Assembly (NCBI RefSeq): GCF_018141545.1
Contig: NZ_CP064356.1
Location: forward strand, 2,927,001-2,991,000
Length of the DNA: 64,000 nt
Reading direction: 5' to 3'
DNA from: Miltoncostaea oceani
GTDB taxonomy: Bacteria; Actinomycetota; Thermoleophilia; Miltoncostaeales; Miltoncostaeaceae
In this document: in pieces, positions 50,728-58,138 of the stretch
Layout: every line of letters starts with the position of its first letter
How positions within the stretch are numbered: position 1 is the first letter of the stretch
Notes under the pieces: generated by a model
Told to the model about the DNA's origin: nothing
The model's database searches: none
What the model saw: only the letters and a program-made list of their open reading frames with translations
Position numbers and translations under genes: made by a program

Positions 50728-52329
50728 ATGCCGAAGCGAACCGCAATCCTCCCCCTCCTCGCGCTCGCCGCCTCCGCGGCCGCCGCCATCCCGATCATGG
50801 GCTTCGCGGCTCCCGCGAACTCCCTGCCGGACCTCCGGTCGGATCCCCCGACGCGGCCGATCCTCGACGACGTCGGCGACCGGTTGCTGCTGCGGTTCGA
50901 CGGCTACGTCACGAACGTCGGCTACGGGCCGCTGGACGTGACGGGCAACCCGTCCGCGAACCAGATGCGCCAGCGCCGCGCGAACGGCTCGGGCGGCTTC
51001 ACGGACGTGCAGGCGGTGCCGGTGAAGTACGAGACGGCGGACGGGCACAACCACTTCCACCTGATGAACGCGATGCGCTACTCGCTGCGCCGCGCCGACA
51101 GCACCGCCCAGGTCGCGCCGGCGCAGAAGGTCGGGTTCTGCCTCTACGACCTGAGCGACGCCGCGGGCGCGCCGGTGCAGGACGACCAGTTCTACGAGCC
51201 CACGAACTTCTGCCAGGTCGGCAACCCGTCCGCGACGTACCTCAGCATGGGCGTCTCCGCCGGATGGCGGGACGACTACTCGCGCGACCTCGCGCTGCAG
51301 TGGGTCGACGTCAGCAACACACCGCCCGGCGCGTACCGCATCGCCGCGGAGAGCGACCCCCTCGACGTCGTGGACGAGTCGAACGAGGGCAACAACGGCT
51401 TCGCCTTCACGAACTACACCCTCCCCGGTCACGTCGCCCAGCCGGTCGGCCCCGTCGCCGTCCCCGGCGGCGCGGGGGCGCGCACCGTCACGTTGAACGC
51501 GACGACCTACGGCGCGGCGGGGACCCGCGTGTTCCGCGTCACGGCGGCGCCGGCGCACGGCACCCTGAACGTCGCCGTCGGCCAGACGATCGCGGGCAAC
51601 CAGGTGCAGTACACGCCGGCCGCCGGCTACTCCGGCCCGGACAGCTTCCAGTACGTCGCGGCGAGCACCTCCGGCCCGGGGGCGGGCTTCCCGACGAACC
51701 CCGCGGCCGCGACGGCCTCGATCCAGGTGGGCCCGTCGGCGGCGGTGCCGACGGTCGCGATCTCCGGCGCACCGGCGAGCCTCGTCGCGGGCACGTCGGC
51801 GCAGCTGCAGGCGGTCGTCGCGCCGGCCGGCCCGGTGACGTGGACCGCGACCGCCGGCACCATCGACGCGAACGGCCTCTACGTCGCCCCGGGGACCCCC
51901 CCGCCGGGCGGCACCGTGACGATCCGCGCCACGAGCGTGGCGGCCCCGTCGGTCGTCGCGGAGGCGTCGATCGCGATCACGCCGATCCCGGTCCCGATCC
52001 CGACGCCCGGCGGCGGCGCGACCGGAGTCCCGGGCCCGGGCCCGGGCGGGGCGACGCCCGGCCTGATGTCGAAGCCCCGGGTGACGCGGGGCGGCCGGAT
52101 CGTCGTCGTGCGCACGACCCCGCGCGCGAACGGGCGGATCCTCGTCACGGCGATCCGCGGCGGCAAGGCCGTGTCGCGCTGCCGGATCGCGGCGCGGGCC
52201 GGGAAGCGCGCGACGTGCCGGGTGCGCCTGCCCGCCCGGTTCGCGAAGGCCCCGGTGCGCGTCGCCGTGAAGCTCTCCGCAGCGGGCGGCCAGAAGGCCG
52301 TCGCCGGCGCCCTGGTGCGGGCCCGCTAG
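50728..52329 (+). CDS. secreted lysyl-oxidase-like protein 1 with Ig-like domains
   Basis: 533 residues. Signal peptide about 1-28. Lysyl-oxidase-like domain (about 35-230): Cu ligands DGHNHFHL (His107, 109, 111), Lys134 in AQKVGFCLYD and Tyr184 in GWRDDYSRDLALQWVDVSNTPPGAY. Aligned from memory to human LOX these match the H-x-H-x-H copper site and the Lys320/Tyr355 pair that forms lysyl tyrosylquinone. Then a beta domain (about 240-335), a BIG/Ig-like domain (about 340-425), a Pro/Gly linker, and a basic C-terminal strand-rich domain with two Cys. Predicted extracellular amine oxidase, perhaps cross-linking surface proteins. Paralogue at 58138. Confidence 0.85.
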   Translation: MPKRTAILPLLALAASAAAAIPIMGFAAPANSLPDLRSDPPTRPILDDVGDRLLLRFDGYVTNVGYGPLDVTGNPSANQMRQRRANGSGGFTDVQAVPVKYETADGHNHFHLMNAMRYSLRRADSTAQVAPAQKVGFCLYDLSDAAGAPVQDDQFYEPTNFCQVGNPSATYLSMGVSAGWRDDYSRDLALQWVDVSNTPPGAYRIAAESDPLDVVDESNEGNNGFAFTNYTLPGHVAQPVGPVAVPGGAGARTVTLNATTYGAAGTRVFRVTAAPAHGTLNVAVGQTIAGNQVQYTPAAGYSGPDSFQYVAASTSGPGAGFPTNPAAATASIQVGPSAAVPTVAISGAPASLVAGTSAQLQAVVAPAGPVTWTATAGTIDANGLYVAPGTPPPGGTVTIRATSVAAPSVVAEASIAITPIPVPIPTPGGGATGVPGPGPGGATPGLMSKPRVTRGGRIVVVRTTPRANGRILVTAIRGGKAVSRCRIAARAGKRATCRVRLPARFAKAPVRVAVKLSAAGGQKAVAGALVRAR

Positions 52330-52345
52330 ACCCCGCGGGCACCGT

Positions 52346-52379
52346 CCGCGCGCGGCGCCCACCCGGGCGCCGTGCGCGG
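52346..52379 (+). terminator. 15-bp hairpin after lysyl-oxidase-like gene 1
   Basis: CCGCGCGCGGCGCCC (52346-52360), loop ACCC, GGGCGCCGTGCGCGG (52365-52379), one G-T pair, 17 bases after the stop. Confidence 0.7.
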
Positions 52380-52533
52380 GTCCCGCCGCGCCGTCGCGGG
52401 GTGTCCGCGGGGTTCTGCGCAAACGCCAGAACTACCCTACCGGCCAGGTTTCCTGTCGCCGGTGGGGAGTTAGTCTCGCCCCCCCTGAAGGTCCGGTCGC
52501 CACGCCGGAGCATCGCCCCGGAGAGGATCACGA

Positions 52534-53955
52534 ATGCGCGTCGCGCGCCCGCTCGTCCCCGTGCTCATCGCGTTCCTGGCCCTCGCCGGCCCGGCGGTCG
52601 GAGCGGAGAGGTCGGGCGGTCTGTTCGACGCCGCGGGTGACGTCACGAGCGCCGACGGGTTCGCCCGCCCCGATGTCGCGGAGTTCCGCGTCGCGACGGA
52701 CCCCGACACCGGCTCCCTGGTCACGTCGGTCCGCTTCCACCAGCCCGTGCCGCGCACGCAGGGCGGCCGGTCGACGGCGTTCAAGGTCGTCTACAACGTG
52801 GGCCGCGCCGCGCCGCAGGGCTACTGCGACTGGACCCACACCGGTGACCTCGGCGTCCGGATCGACGTGGTCCGCGCACCGGACGGGGACTACATCCTCC
52901 AGACCGCCACCCCCCGCGGGGGCGCGGACGTGGTCGACAACGCCGCGGGCGCGTTCAGCGCGGACTCCACGACCCTGACCGTCGTGACCGCGCGGAGCCA
53001 GTTCGCCGGCCGCGACTTCACGTGCGTCTCGCCGACGCGCGTCACCTACGAGCCGTTGACCGGCTCGGACGAGGTCGCCGAGTTCTTCTTCGCCGGCTTC
53101 GCCCCGCCGCCGCCGCCGCCGGACAGCCAGCCGCCGGCGATCCGGTGGGAGACCCCCTCGACGGGCGCCACCATCTCCGGCGTCTACAGCGAGGGCGGCC
53201 AGAACGGCTCGAAGGTCTGCCGCATGTCCGCGAGCGACAACGTGCGGGTCAACCGGATCGAGATCTTCGTCGACGGCGTCCCCACCGAGATCCAGCGGTT
53301 CGCGCCGTGGGGTTGCGAGATCGACACCCGCAAGCTGTCGGAGGGGTCGCACCTGCTGCGCGCCGACGCCTACGACGAGGCCGGCAACAAGACGTCCACC
53401 ACCATCCCGGTGACGGTCCGCAACTCCGGCGTCGCCCCGCCGCCCCCGCCGCCGCCCGTCGTCATCCCGCCCGACGCGACCCCCGTGCAGCCGCCTCCCC
53501 CGATCGTGGTCATTCAGGATGGTCCGCCGCCGCCGCCTCCGCCTCCGCCGGCGCCCTTCGTCCCCACGATCATCTCGCGGGCCGACTCCCTGCTGCGATG
53601 CACGGTCGTGAACGGGAGGACCCGCTCATGCGTCGTCCGAAAGGTCGCGCGCCTCAGCGTCCGCCTCACGCGCGAGACCGGCGGCCTCCTCAAGGACACG
53701 AGCGGGAAGATACGTCTGCGCGTCGCCTGCTCGCCGGCCAAGGCCTGCGGCGGGCGGTCTGTCGCTCTGCGCAGCGCGGCGCCCAAGGTCAGCTCTCTGG
53801 TCGGCGGCCGGGTCCTCTCGGTCGGAACGCGCATCGACTTCCGGATGACGCGCACCGGTGCGACCGGCGCGCTCATCCGGGTGAAGATCACGCGTCTGGG
53901 TGTGCGGACCAAGGTCTGCGCGCTCCGTGACGGCGTCCCCGTCTCGTGCGGGTAG
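52534..53955 (+). CDS. secreted beta-sandwich protein with poly-proline linkers
   Basis: 473 residues, unrecognised as a whole. Signal peptide 1-24 (VPVLIAFLALAGPAVG-A). First domain (about 28-190) contains paired Cys and resembles an adhesion/carbohydrate-binding beta sandwich; an Ig-like domain (about 200-305) has DNVRVNRIEIFVDG...DTRKLSEGSHLLRADAYDEAGN, common in bacterial surface proteins; poly-Pro stretches (about 306-350) lead to a C-terminal basic domain with four Cys (LLRCTVVNGRTRSCVVRK..., ending VCALRDGVPVSCG) resembling the tails of the lysyl-oxidase-like proteins. GGAGAGG seven bases before the ATG. First gene of a four-gene run. Confidence 0.75.
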   Translation: MRVARPLVPVLIAFLALAGPAVGAERSGGLFDAAGDVTSADGFARPDVAEFRVATDPDTGSLVTSVRFHQPVPRTQGGRSTAFKVVYNVGRAAPQGYCDWTHTGDLGVRIDVVRAPDGDYILQTATPRGGADVVDNAAGAFSADSTTLTVVTARSQFAGRDFTCVSPTRVTYEPLTGSDEVAEFFFAGFAPPPPPPDSQPPAIRWETPSTGATISGVYSEGGQNGSKVCRMSASDNVRVNRIEIFVDGVPTEIQRFAPWGCEIDTRKLSEGSHLLRADAYDEAGNKTSTTIPVTVRNSGVAPPPPPPPVVIPPDATPVQPPPPIVVIQDGPPPPPPPPPAPFVPTIISRADSLLRCTVVNGRTRSCVVRKVARLSVRLTRETGGLLKDTSGKIRLRVACSPAKACGGRSVALRSAAPKVSSLVGGRVLSVGTRIDFRMTRTGATGALIRVKITRLGVRTKVCALRDGVPVSCG

Positions 53956-54302
53956 CACCGCGCGCACTCGCCGCCGGCCTGGCGGTGCTCGCACTCATCG
54001 CCTTCGTCGTGGCGTTCGGCGTGACGCGGTCGTTGGAGGACGGCGGGGACGACGCGGCTGGAGCCGGACCATCGGCGGCCGCTTCAGCACCCGAGGCCGT
54101 GACGCTCGCGGACCAGCGGATCCCTCGTCTGGACCCCCTGGGAACGCTCCCCCCGCTCCGGCGCCGGCCGCCACCGCCCGTCGCGTCACCGGTGCCCGAG
54201 CAGTCCGCTCCGACGCCGGCGGTGACGCCGCCGACGCAACCGACTGCGCCGCCGACCCAGACTCCGCCCGCGCCGGACACCGGCGTCGAGGACTTCGAAT
54301 GA
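53946..54302 (+). CDS. single-pass membrane protein with Pro/Thr-rich exterior
   Basis: 118 residues: basic start, one TM helix (about 8-26, AAGLAVLALIAFVVAFGVT), then an extended Pro/Ala/Thr-rich region ending in DTGVEDFE. No known domain. GTG 53946 overlaps the preceding gene by ten bases, and the next gene starts 58 bases on after a GGAGG. The form suggests a wall-spanning stalk or small partner of the neighbouring protease or kinase; inference. Confidence 0.7.
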   Translation: MRVAPRALAAGLAVLALIAFVVAFGVTRSLEDGGDDAAGAGPSAAASAPEAVTLADQRIPRLDPLGTLPPLRRRPPPPVASPVPEQSAPTPAVTPPTQPTAPPTQTPPAPDTGVEDFE

Positions 54303-54360
54303 CCGCCGACCGCCTGCGACGGGCGCCGTCGCACACCACTCCTCCAGGAGGACACACACG

Positions 54361-55776
54361 ATGTGGCTGACGATCCGGACCCCCGGCGCCGACGAGAGGA
54401 CCGTCCGGGTCACCGGCGACCGCTTCCTCATCGGCCGTGACGAGGGTTGCGACCTCGTGCTGGACGACCCGCTGGTCTCCCGTGAGCACGCGGCGCTGAC
54501 CGTCTCGGGCGACGACGTCGAGCTCACCGACCTCGGATCGTCCAACGGCACCCGCCTCAACGGCAAGATGGTCCACGGATCCACGCCGGTCGCGTCCGGT
54601 GACGTGATCGAGATCGGGGACTCCGAGATCACGGCACAGAAGGCCGGCTCCGCCCCCGGGACCGTCGTCCGCTCGGCGTACGCCGCGTCGCGCCACCTCG
54701 AGCCGGAGGTCGTGGACGAGGACCGCAGCGGGAGGAAGTTGCCGCTCGTGATCGCCGGCGGCGTCGCCCTGATCGCCGGGTTGGCCGTGCTCGGCCTGTT
54801 CCTCGGTGGTGCGTTCGACGGCGACGACGAACTCTCCGACGTGGTCGAGGACGCGCGCGCCTCGGTCGTGGTCGTCAACGCCTCCAACGGGGCCGGGGAC
54901 GGCGGGACAGGGTCCGGCTGGGTGCTCGACGCCGCGCAGGGCCTGATCGTCACGAACCACCACGTCGTCAACGCCGGAAACCTGTACACGGTCTCCGTGC
55001 GCTCCGGCGAGCCGGCGGCAGGCGCGGAGGACAGCCCGCTCGAGGAACGCGACGCCGAACTCGTCGGCACGGCGCCCTGCGAGGATCTCGCGGTGCTCCG
55101 CACGTCGCCCGAGGGTCTCCGTCCCCTGCTGATGTCGAGTCAGGCCGACGTGCGTCAGGGGGACCAGGTCACCGCGCTCGGGTTCCCCGGCACCGAGTCG
55201 GACCGCATCGACTACGTCCAGACCACCGGGACGGTCTCGGACGTCCGCACGTCGTTCTCGAACAGGAAGCTCCGGATCGGCGTCCCCGACCTCCCGAACC
55301 TGATCCTCACCGACACGACGTTCAACCCGGGCAACTCGGGTGGCCCCCTCGTGGACGCCGAGGGCCGCGTGGTCGGGGTCGCGACGGGAAGCCGCGGCTC
55401 CCAGAACTACGCGATCGGCGTGGACCGCGTGAAGGAGATCACCGATCAGCTGCGTCGCGGCGTGTCCATCGGCTGGACGGGCCTCGGACTGGACTTCGAC
55501 CCCGCCCTCCGCGGCGCGATCGTCACCAACGTCGTGCCCGGGACCCCCGCCGCCGCCGCCGGCATCGAGGCTCCACAGCTCCTGACGGCCATCGAGCGGC
55601 CGCGCACCGACCCCGACCGGATCCGTGGGACGCTCGCGGACTACTGCGACGCCGTCGGCAGCCTCGAGCGCCGCCAGAGCTTCACGGTCCGCCTGCTCCC
55701 GCTGGAGACGGACCCGGACGGCGGCTACCGCCTGAGCGGCGAGGGGCCGACGCGGGTCCGGATCTCCCTCAAGTGA
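54361..55776 (+). CDS. FHA - transmembrane - trypsin-like (HtrA type) - PDZ protein
   Basis: 471 residues. FHA domain (about 20-78) with phosphothreonine-binding marks FLIGRDEGCD, SREHAAL, LGSSNGTRLNG; linker; TM helix about 128-150; chymotrypsin-fold protease (about 158-365) with triad His201 (TNHHVV), Asp242 (CEDLAVL), Ser326 (NPGNSGGPL); PDZ-like C-terminus (GAIVTNVVPGTPAAAAG). Topology implies FHA inside, protease outside. A Ser/Thr kinase gene follows after 25 bases, so the FHA domain may read its phosphorylation and pass the signal to the protease. GGAGG precedes the ATG. Confidence 0.9.
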   Translation: MWLTIRTPGADERTVRVTGDRFLIGRDEGCDLVLDDPLVSREHAALTVSGDDVELTDLGSSNGTRLNGKMVHGSTPVASGDVIEIGDSEITAQKAGSAPGTVVRSAYAASRHLEPEVVDEDRSGRKLPLVIAGGVALIAGLAVLGLFLGGAFDGDDELSDVVEDARASVVVVNASNGAGDGGTGSGWVLDAAQGLIVTNHHVVNAGNLYTVSVRSGEPAAGAEDSPLEERDAELVGTAPCEDLAVLRTSPEGLRPLLMSSQADVRQGDQVTALGFPGTESDRIDYVQTTGTVSDVRTSFSNRKLRIGVPDLPNLILTDTTFNPGNSGGPLVDAEGRVVGVATGSRGSQNYAIGVDRVKEITDQLRRGVSIGWTGLGLDFDPALRGAIVTNVVPGTPAAAAGIEAPQLLTAIERPRTDPDRIRGTLADYCDAVGSLERRQSFTVRLLPLETDPDGGYRLSGEGPTRVRISLK

Positions 55777-55801
55777 GCCGCGGCTCGCGGACGGCATAGC
55801 C

Positions 55802-57868
55802 GTGCCCCCGCGTCGCCGGCCGAGCGCCCCCAAGCCCCTGACGCTGGGGGGCGCCGTCGCCGGGCGCTACGAGCTCCGCGAACTGCTCGGGGACGGTGCG
55901 ATGGGGAGCGTCTACCGGGCCTTCGACCGCGACCTCGAACGCGAGGTGGCGGTCAAGGCGATGCTGCCCGCGCTCGCGGGCGACCCCGAGTTCGTCGGAC
56001 GGTTCCAGCGGGAGGCACGGGCGCTCGCGCGCCTCCGCCACCCGAACATCATCGGGGTGCACGACCTCGTGAAGGTGCCCGAGGGCGGGCTCTTCCTGAT
56101 CCTCGAGCTCGTTCGCGGACGGTCGCTCCACGAGGTGATCGCGTCCGAGGCACCCCTGCCGTGGAGCCGCTGCGCGGACATCGGCATCCAGGTCGGGGCC
56201 GCCCTCGCGGCCGCCCACGAGGCAGGCGTCGTCCACCGCGACATCAAGCCCGGGAACATCCTGATCGAGGAGACGGGCGCCGCCCGGGTCGCCGACTTCG
56301 GGGTCGCCCGGCTGGCCGAGGGCGGCGGGGGCACACGCACCGGCTCGATGATCGGCACCCCCTCCTACACCTCGCCGGAACAGGTGGAGGGACGGGCGGC
56401 GACGCCGCAGGCGGACATCTACAGCCTGTGCGTCGTCCTGTTCGAGGTCGCGACCGGAAGCCCGCCCTACGACGCGTCCGAGGGGTACCGGGCGGTCGCG
56501 CTGCAGCACCTCGCGAGCCCCGTGCCGGACCCCTGCGAACGCGAACCGACCCTCCCGGCCGCCGCCGGGGCGCTGATCGTGCGGGGGCTCCAGAAGGACC
56601 CGGGGGACCGGTTCGCGGACGCGGACGAACTCGTCGCCGCCCTGCGCGAGACCCGCGATCTGCCGCAGCTGCGCCGGCCGCGGCCCGTCGCGCCGCCGAC
56701 GGTCATCCGCCCCCCCGACCCGGAGGATGCCGCCGGCCCCGGGCCGCCGCCCGACGTCCCGCCGCGCGCGTCGTCGCCCGCGCCCGTCGCGGCGGAGCCG
56801 TACCGGGAGCCGGAGCCGGCCCCACCCGCGGAGGGCACCGTCCATCGCCCAGCCGCCCGGGAGGGCGCCGTGACCCCGGGGACGGTCGTGCGGCCGACGC
56901 GGGACGAGGAGGCACCGCCGGCGCGGGAGCCGGGCAGGCGCCATGGCGCGGCGGCCTGGCTGGCAGGGGCGCTCGCGGTCGCTGCGGTCGCCGCGATCGC
57001 CGGGCTCCTCATCGGGCGTGGACCGGAGCGGGAGCCGGCGCCCGCAGCCGCGCAGACCATCCAGACGGCGGGTGTCGAGACGCGCCTCCCGGCGGGGTGG
57101 ACGCCGGTCTCCGCGACGATCCCGGGCGTCAGCCTCGCGCGCGGCGCGAGCTACGCCCCGGTGGACGGACCGGCGGCCGGCCTCGTCATGGTCGGACGAT
57201 CCCGGGGGACGGGACCCACGCTCCTGCCGCCGTCCCTGCTGCAGCGGCTCCGGGAGGTCCCGGACGACGGCGAGGCCGTCGATCTCGGCGGCGCCCAGGC
57301 AGTGTCGTTCACCGGCCTGCCGGCGACGGGCATCGGGACCGACATGACCGTCTTCGCGGTGCCGACCGGCGACGGCGTCATCACCGTCGCCTGCCAGGCG
57401 GCGCCGGACCACACCGCCCAGGTCGCCGCCGCCTGCGACACCGCGGCCACCTCGCTGGATCTCTCCGACGACCGGGTCTACGCGCTCGATCCGTCGCCCG
57501 CGTACGCCCGGGCGGTGCAGGGTGCGCTGACCCCGCTCACACGCGCACGCGCGGCCGGTCTCGCGCGCCTGCGCGAGGCGCGGCTGCCGGAGCCCCAGGC
57601 GGCCGCGGCGTCGACGGTCGCCGCCGCCCACCGACGCGCGGTCGCCGCGCTCCGGCGCGTCGATGCGGGGCCCGGCCCCGGCCCCGCCCACCGTTCGCTG
57701 ATCGTGTCGGTATCGCGCGGGGGCACGGCATTCGCACGGATGGCGTCCGCCGCGGCCGGGGAGGACCGGGCGGCGTACGACGCCGCGCGACGGGATGCCG
57801 CGGCGGCGGACCGGGACCTGCGCGCGAGCCTCGAGCGCCTCGCGCAGCTGGGGTACGCCCCGGGCTGA
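55802..57868 (+). CDS. transmembrane serine/threonine protein kinase (Pkn2/PASTA-kinase-like, no PASTA)
   Basis: 688 residues. Kinase domain about 22-285: Gly loop LGDGAMGSVYRAF, Lys52 (VAVKAML), HRDIKPGN (Asp147), DFGVAR (165-167), activation loop with GTRTGSMIGTPSYTSPEQ. Pro-rich juxtamembrane (290-380), TM helix about 384-405, extracellular part (410-688) of a mixed domain (LPAGWTPVSATIPG...) and a helical C-terminus (PLTRARAAGLARLREARL...), not PASTA repeats. GTG start, last gene of the FHA-protease run. Confidence 0.9.
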   Translation: MPPRRRPSAPKPLTLGGAVAGRYELRELLGDGAMGSVYRAFDRDLEREVAVKAMLPALAGDPEFVGRFQREARALARLRHPNIIGVHDLVKVPEGGLFLILELVRGRSLHEVIASEAPLPWSRCADIGIQVGAALAAAHEAGVVHRDIKPGNILIEETGAARVADFGVARLAEGGGGTRTGSMIGTPSYTSPEQVEGRAATPQADIYSLCVVLFEVATGSPPYDASEGYRAVALQHLASPVPDPCEREPTLPAAAGALIVRGLQKDPGDRFADADELVAALRETRDLPQLRRPRPVAPPTVIRPPDPEDAAGPGPPPDVPPRASSPAPVAAEPYREPEPAPPAEGTVHRPAAREGAVTPGTVVRPTRDEEAPPAREPGRRHGAAAWLAGALAVAAVAAIAGLLIGRGPEREPAPAAAQTIQTAGVETRLPAGWTPVSATIPGVSLARGASYAPVDGPAAGLVMVGRSRGTGPTLLPPSLLQRLREVPDDGEAVDLGGAQAVSFTGLPATGIGTDMTVFAVPTGDGVITVACQAAPDHTAQVAAACDTAATSLDLSDDRVYALDPSPAYARAVQGALTPLTRARAAGLARLREARLPEPQAAAASTVAAAHRRAVAALRRVDAGPGPGPAHRSLIVSVSRGGTAFARMASAAAGEDRAAYDAARRDAAAADRDLRASLERLAQLGYAPG

Positions 57869-57931
57869 GGGACGCCCAACCAGGACGGATCGGCGGTACG
57901 CGCGAAATTCACAAATGGTTCATGTGATGTC

Positions 57932-57962
57932 CGGGGGGAACACGGGGCGCCGGGACCCCCCG
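57932..57962 (+). terminator. hairpin after the kinase gene
   Basis: CGGGGGG (57932-57938), 17-base loop, CCCCCCG (57956-57962). Weak because of the large loop. Confidence 0.35.
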
Positions 57963-57997
57963 AAAGTCGTGTTTTACGGGAGGTCGTCGCGTCCTAG

Positions 57998-58064
57998 CGT
58001 GTGCCGGGCCGGTGGCGGACCCGACCCCGGCCTGCACCGACGGGGGGTCCCCCGGCGGCACACG
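57998..58064. repeat. 9-bp inverted repeat spanning 67 bases upstream of lysyl-oxidase-like gene 2
   Basis: CGTGTGCCG (57998-58006) and CGGCACACG (58056-58064), with GGGGGGTCCCCC inside. Just upstream of the promoter box at 58070; regulator site or structure. Confidence 0.35.
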
Positions 58065-58069
58065 ACTCG

Positions 58070-58075
58070 TAGGGT
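58070..58075 (+). promoter_or_regulatory. -10 element, leaderless-type, feeding an 18-codon leader ORF
   Basis: TAGGGT six bases before ATG 58082. Confidence 0.45.
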
Positions 58076-58081
58076 CCATTC

Positions 58082-58138
58082 ATGACGCAACGCCCGTGCC
58101 CATGGCCGGCAAGCCGAACACCCGAGGACATCGCCTGA
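58082..58138 (+). CDS. 18-codon leader ORF overlapping the start of lysyl-oxidase-like gene 2
   Basis: Opens at a leaderless-placed ATG, encodes MTQRPCPWPASRTPEDIA and stops at TGA 58136-58138, which overlaps the downstream ATG (TGATG). Translation of the leader would deliver ribosomes to the oxidase start. No amino-acid bias suggests attenuation. Existence as a peptide is unproven. Confidence 0.35.
   Translation: MTQRPCPWPASRTPEDIA

Noticed and set aside
57998-58064. The 67-base inverted repeat before LOX-like gene 2 as a transcription terminator
   Set aside because: The arms are 9 bp with a 49-base interior and lie directly ahead of a promoter box, which fits a regulatory site better than a terminator.
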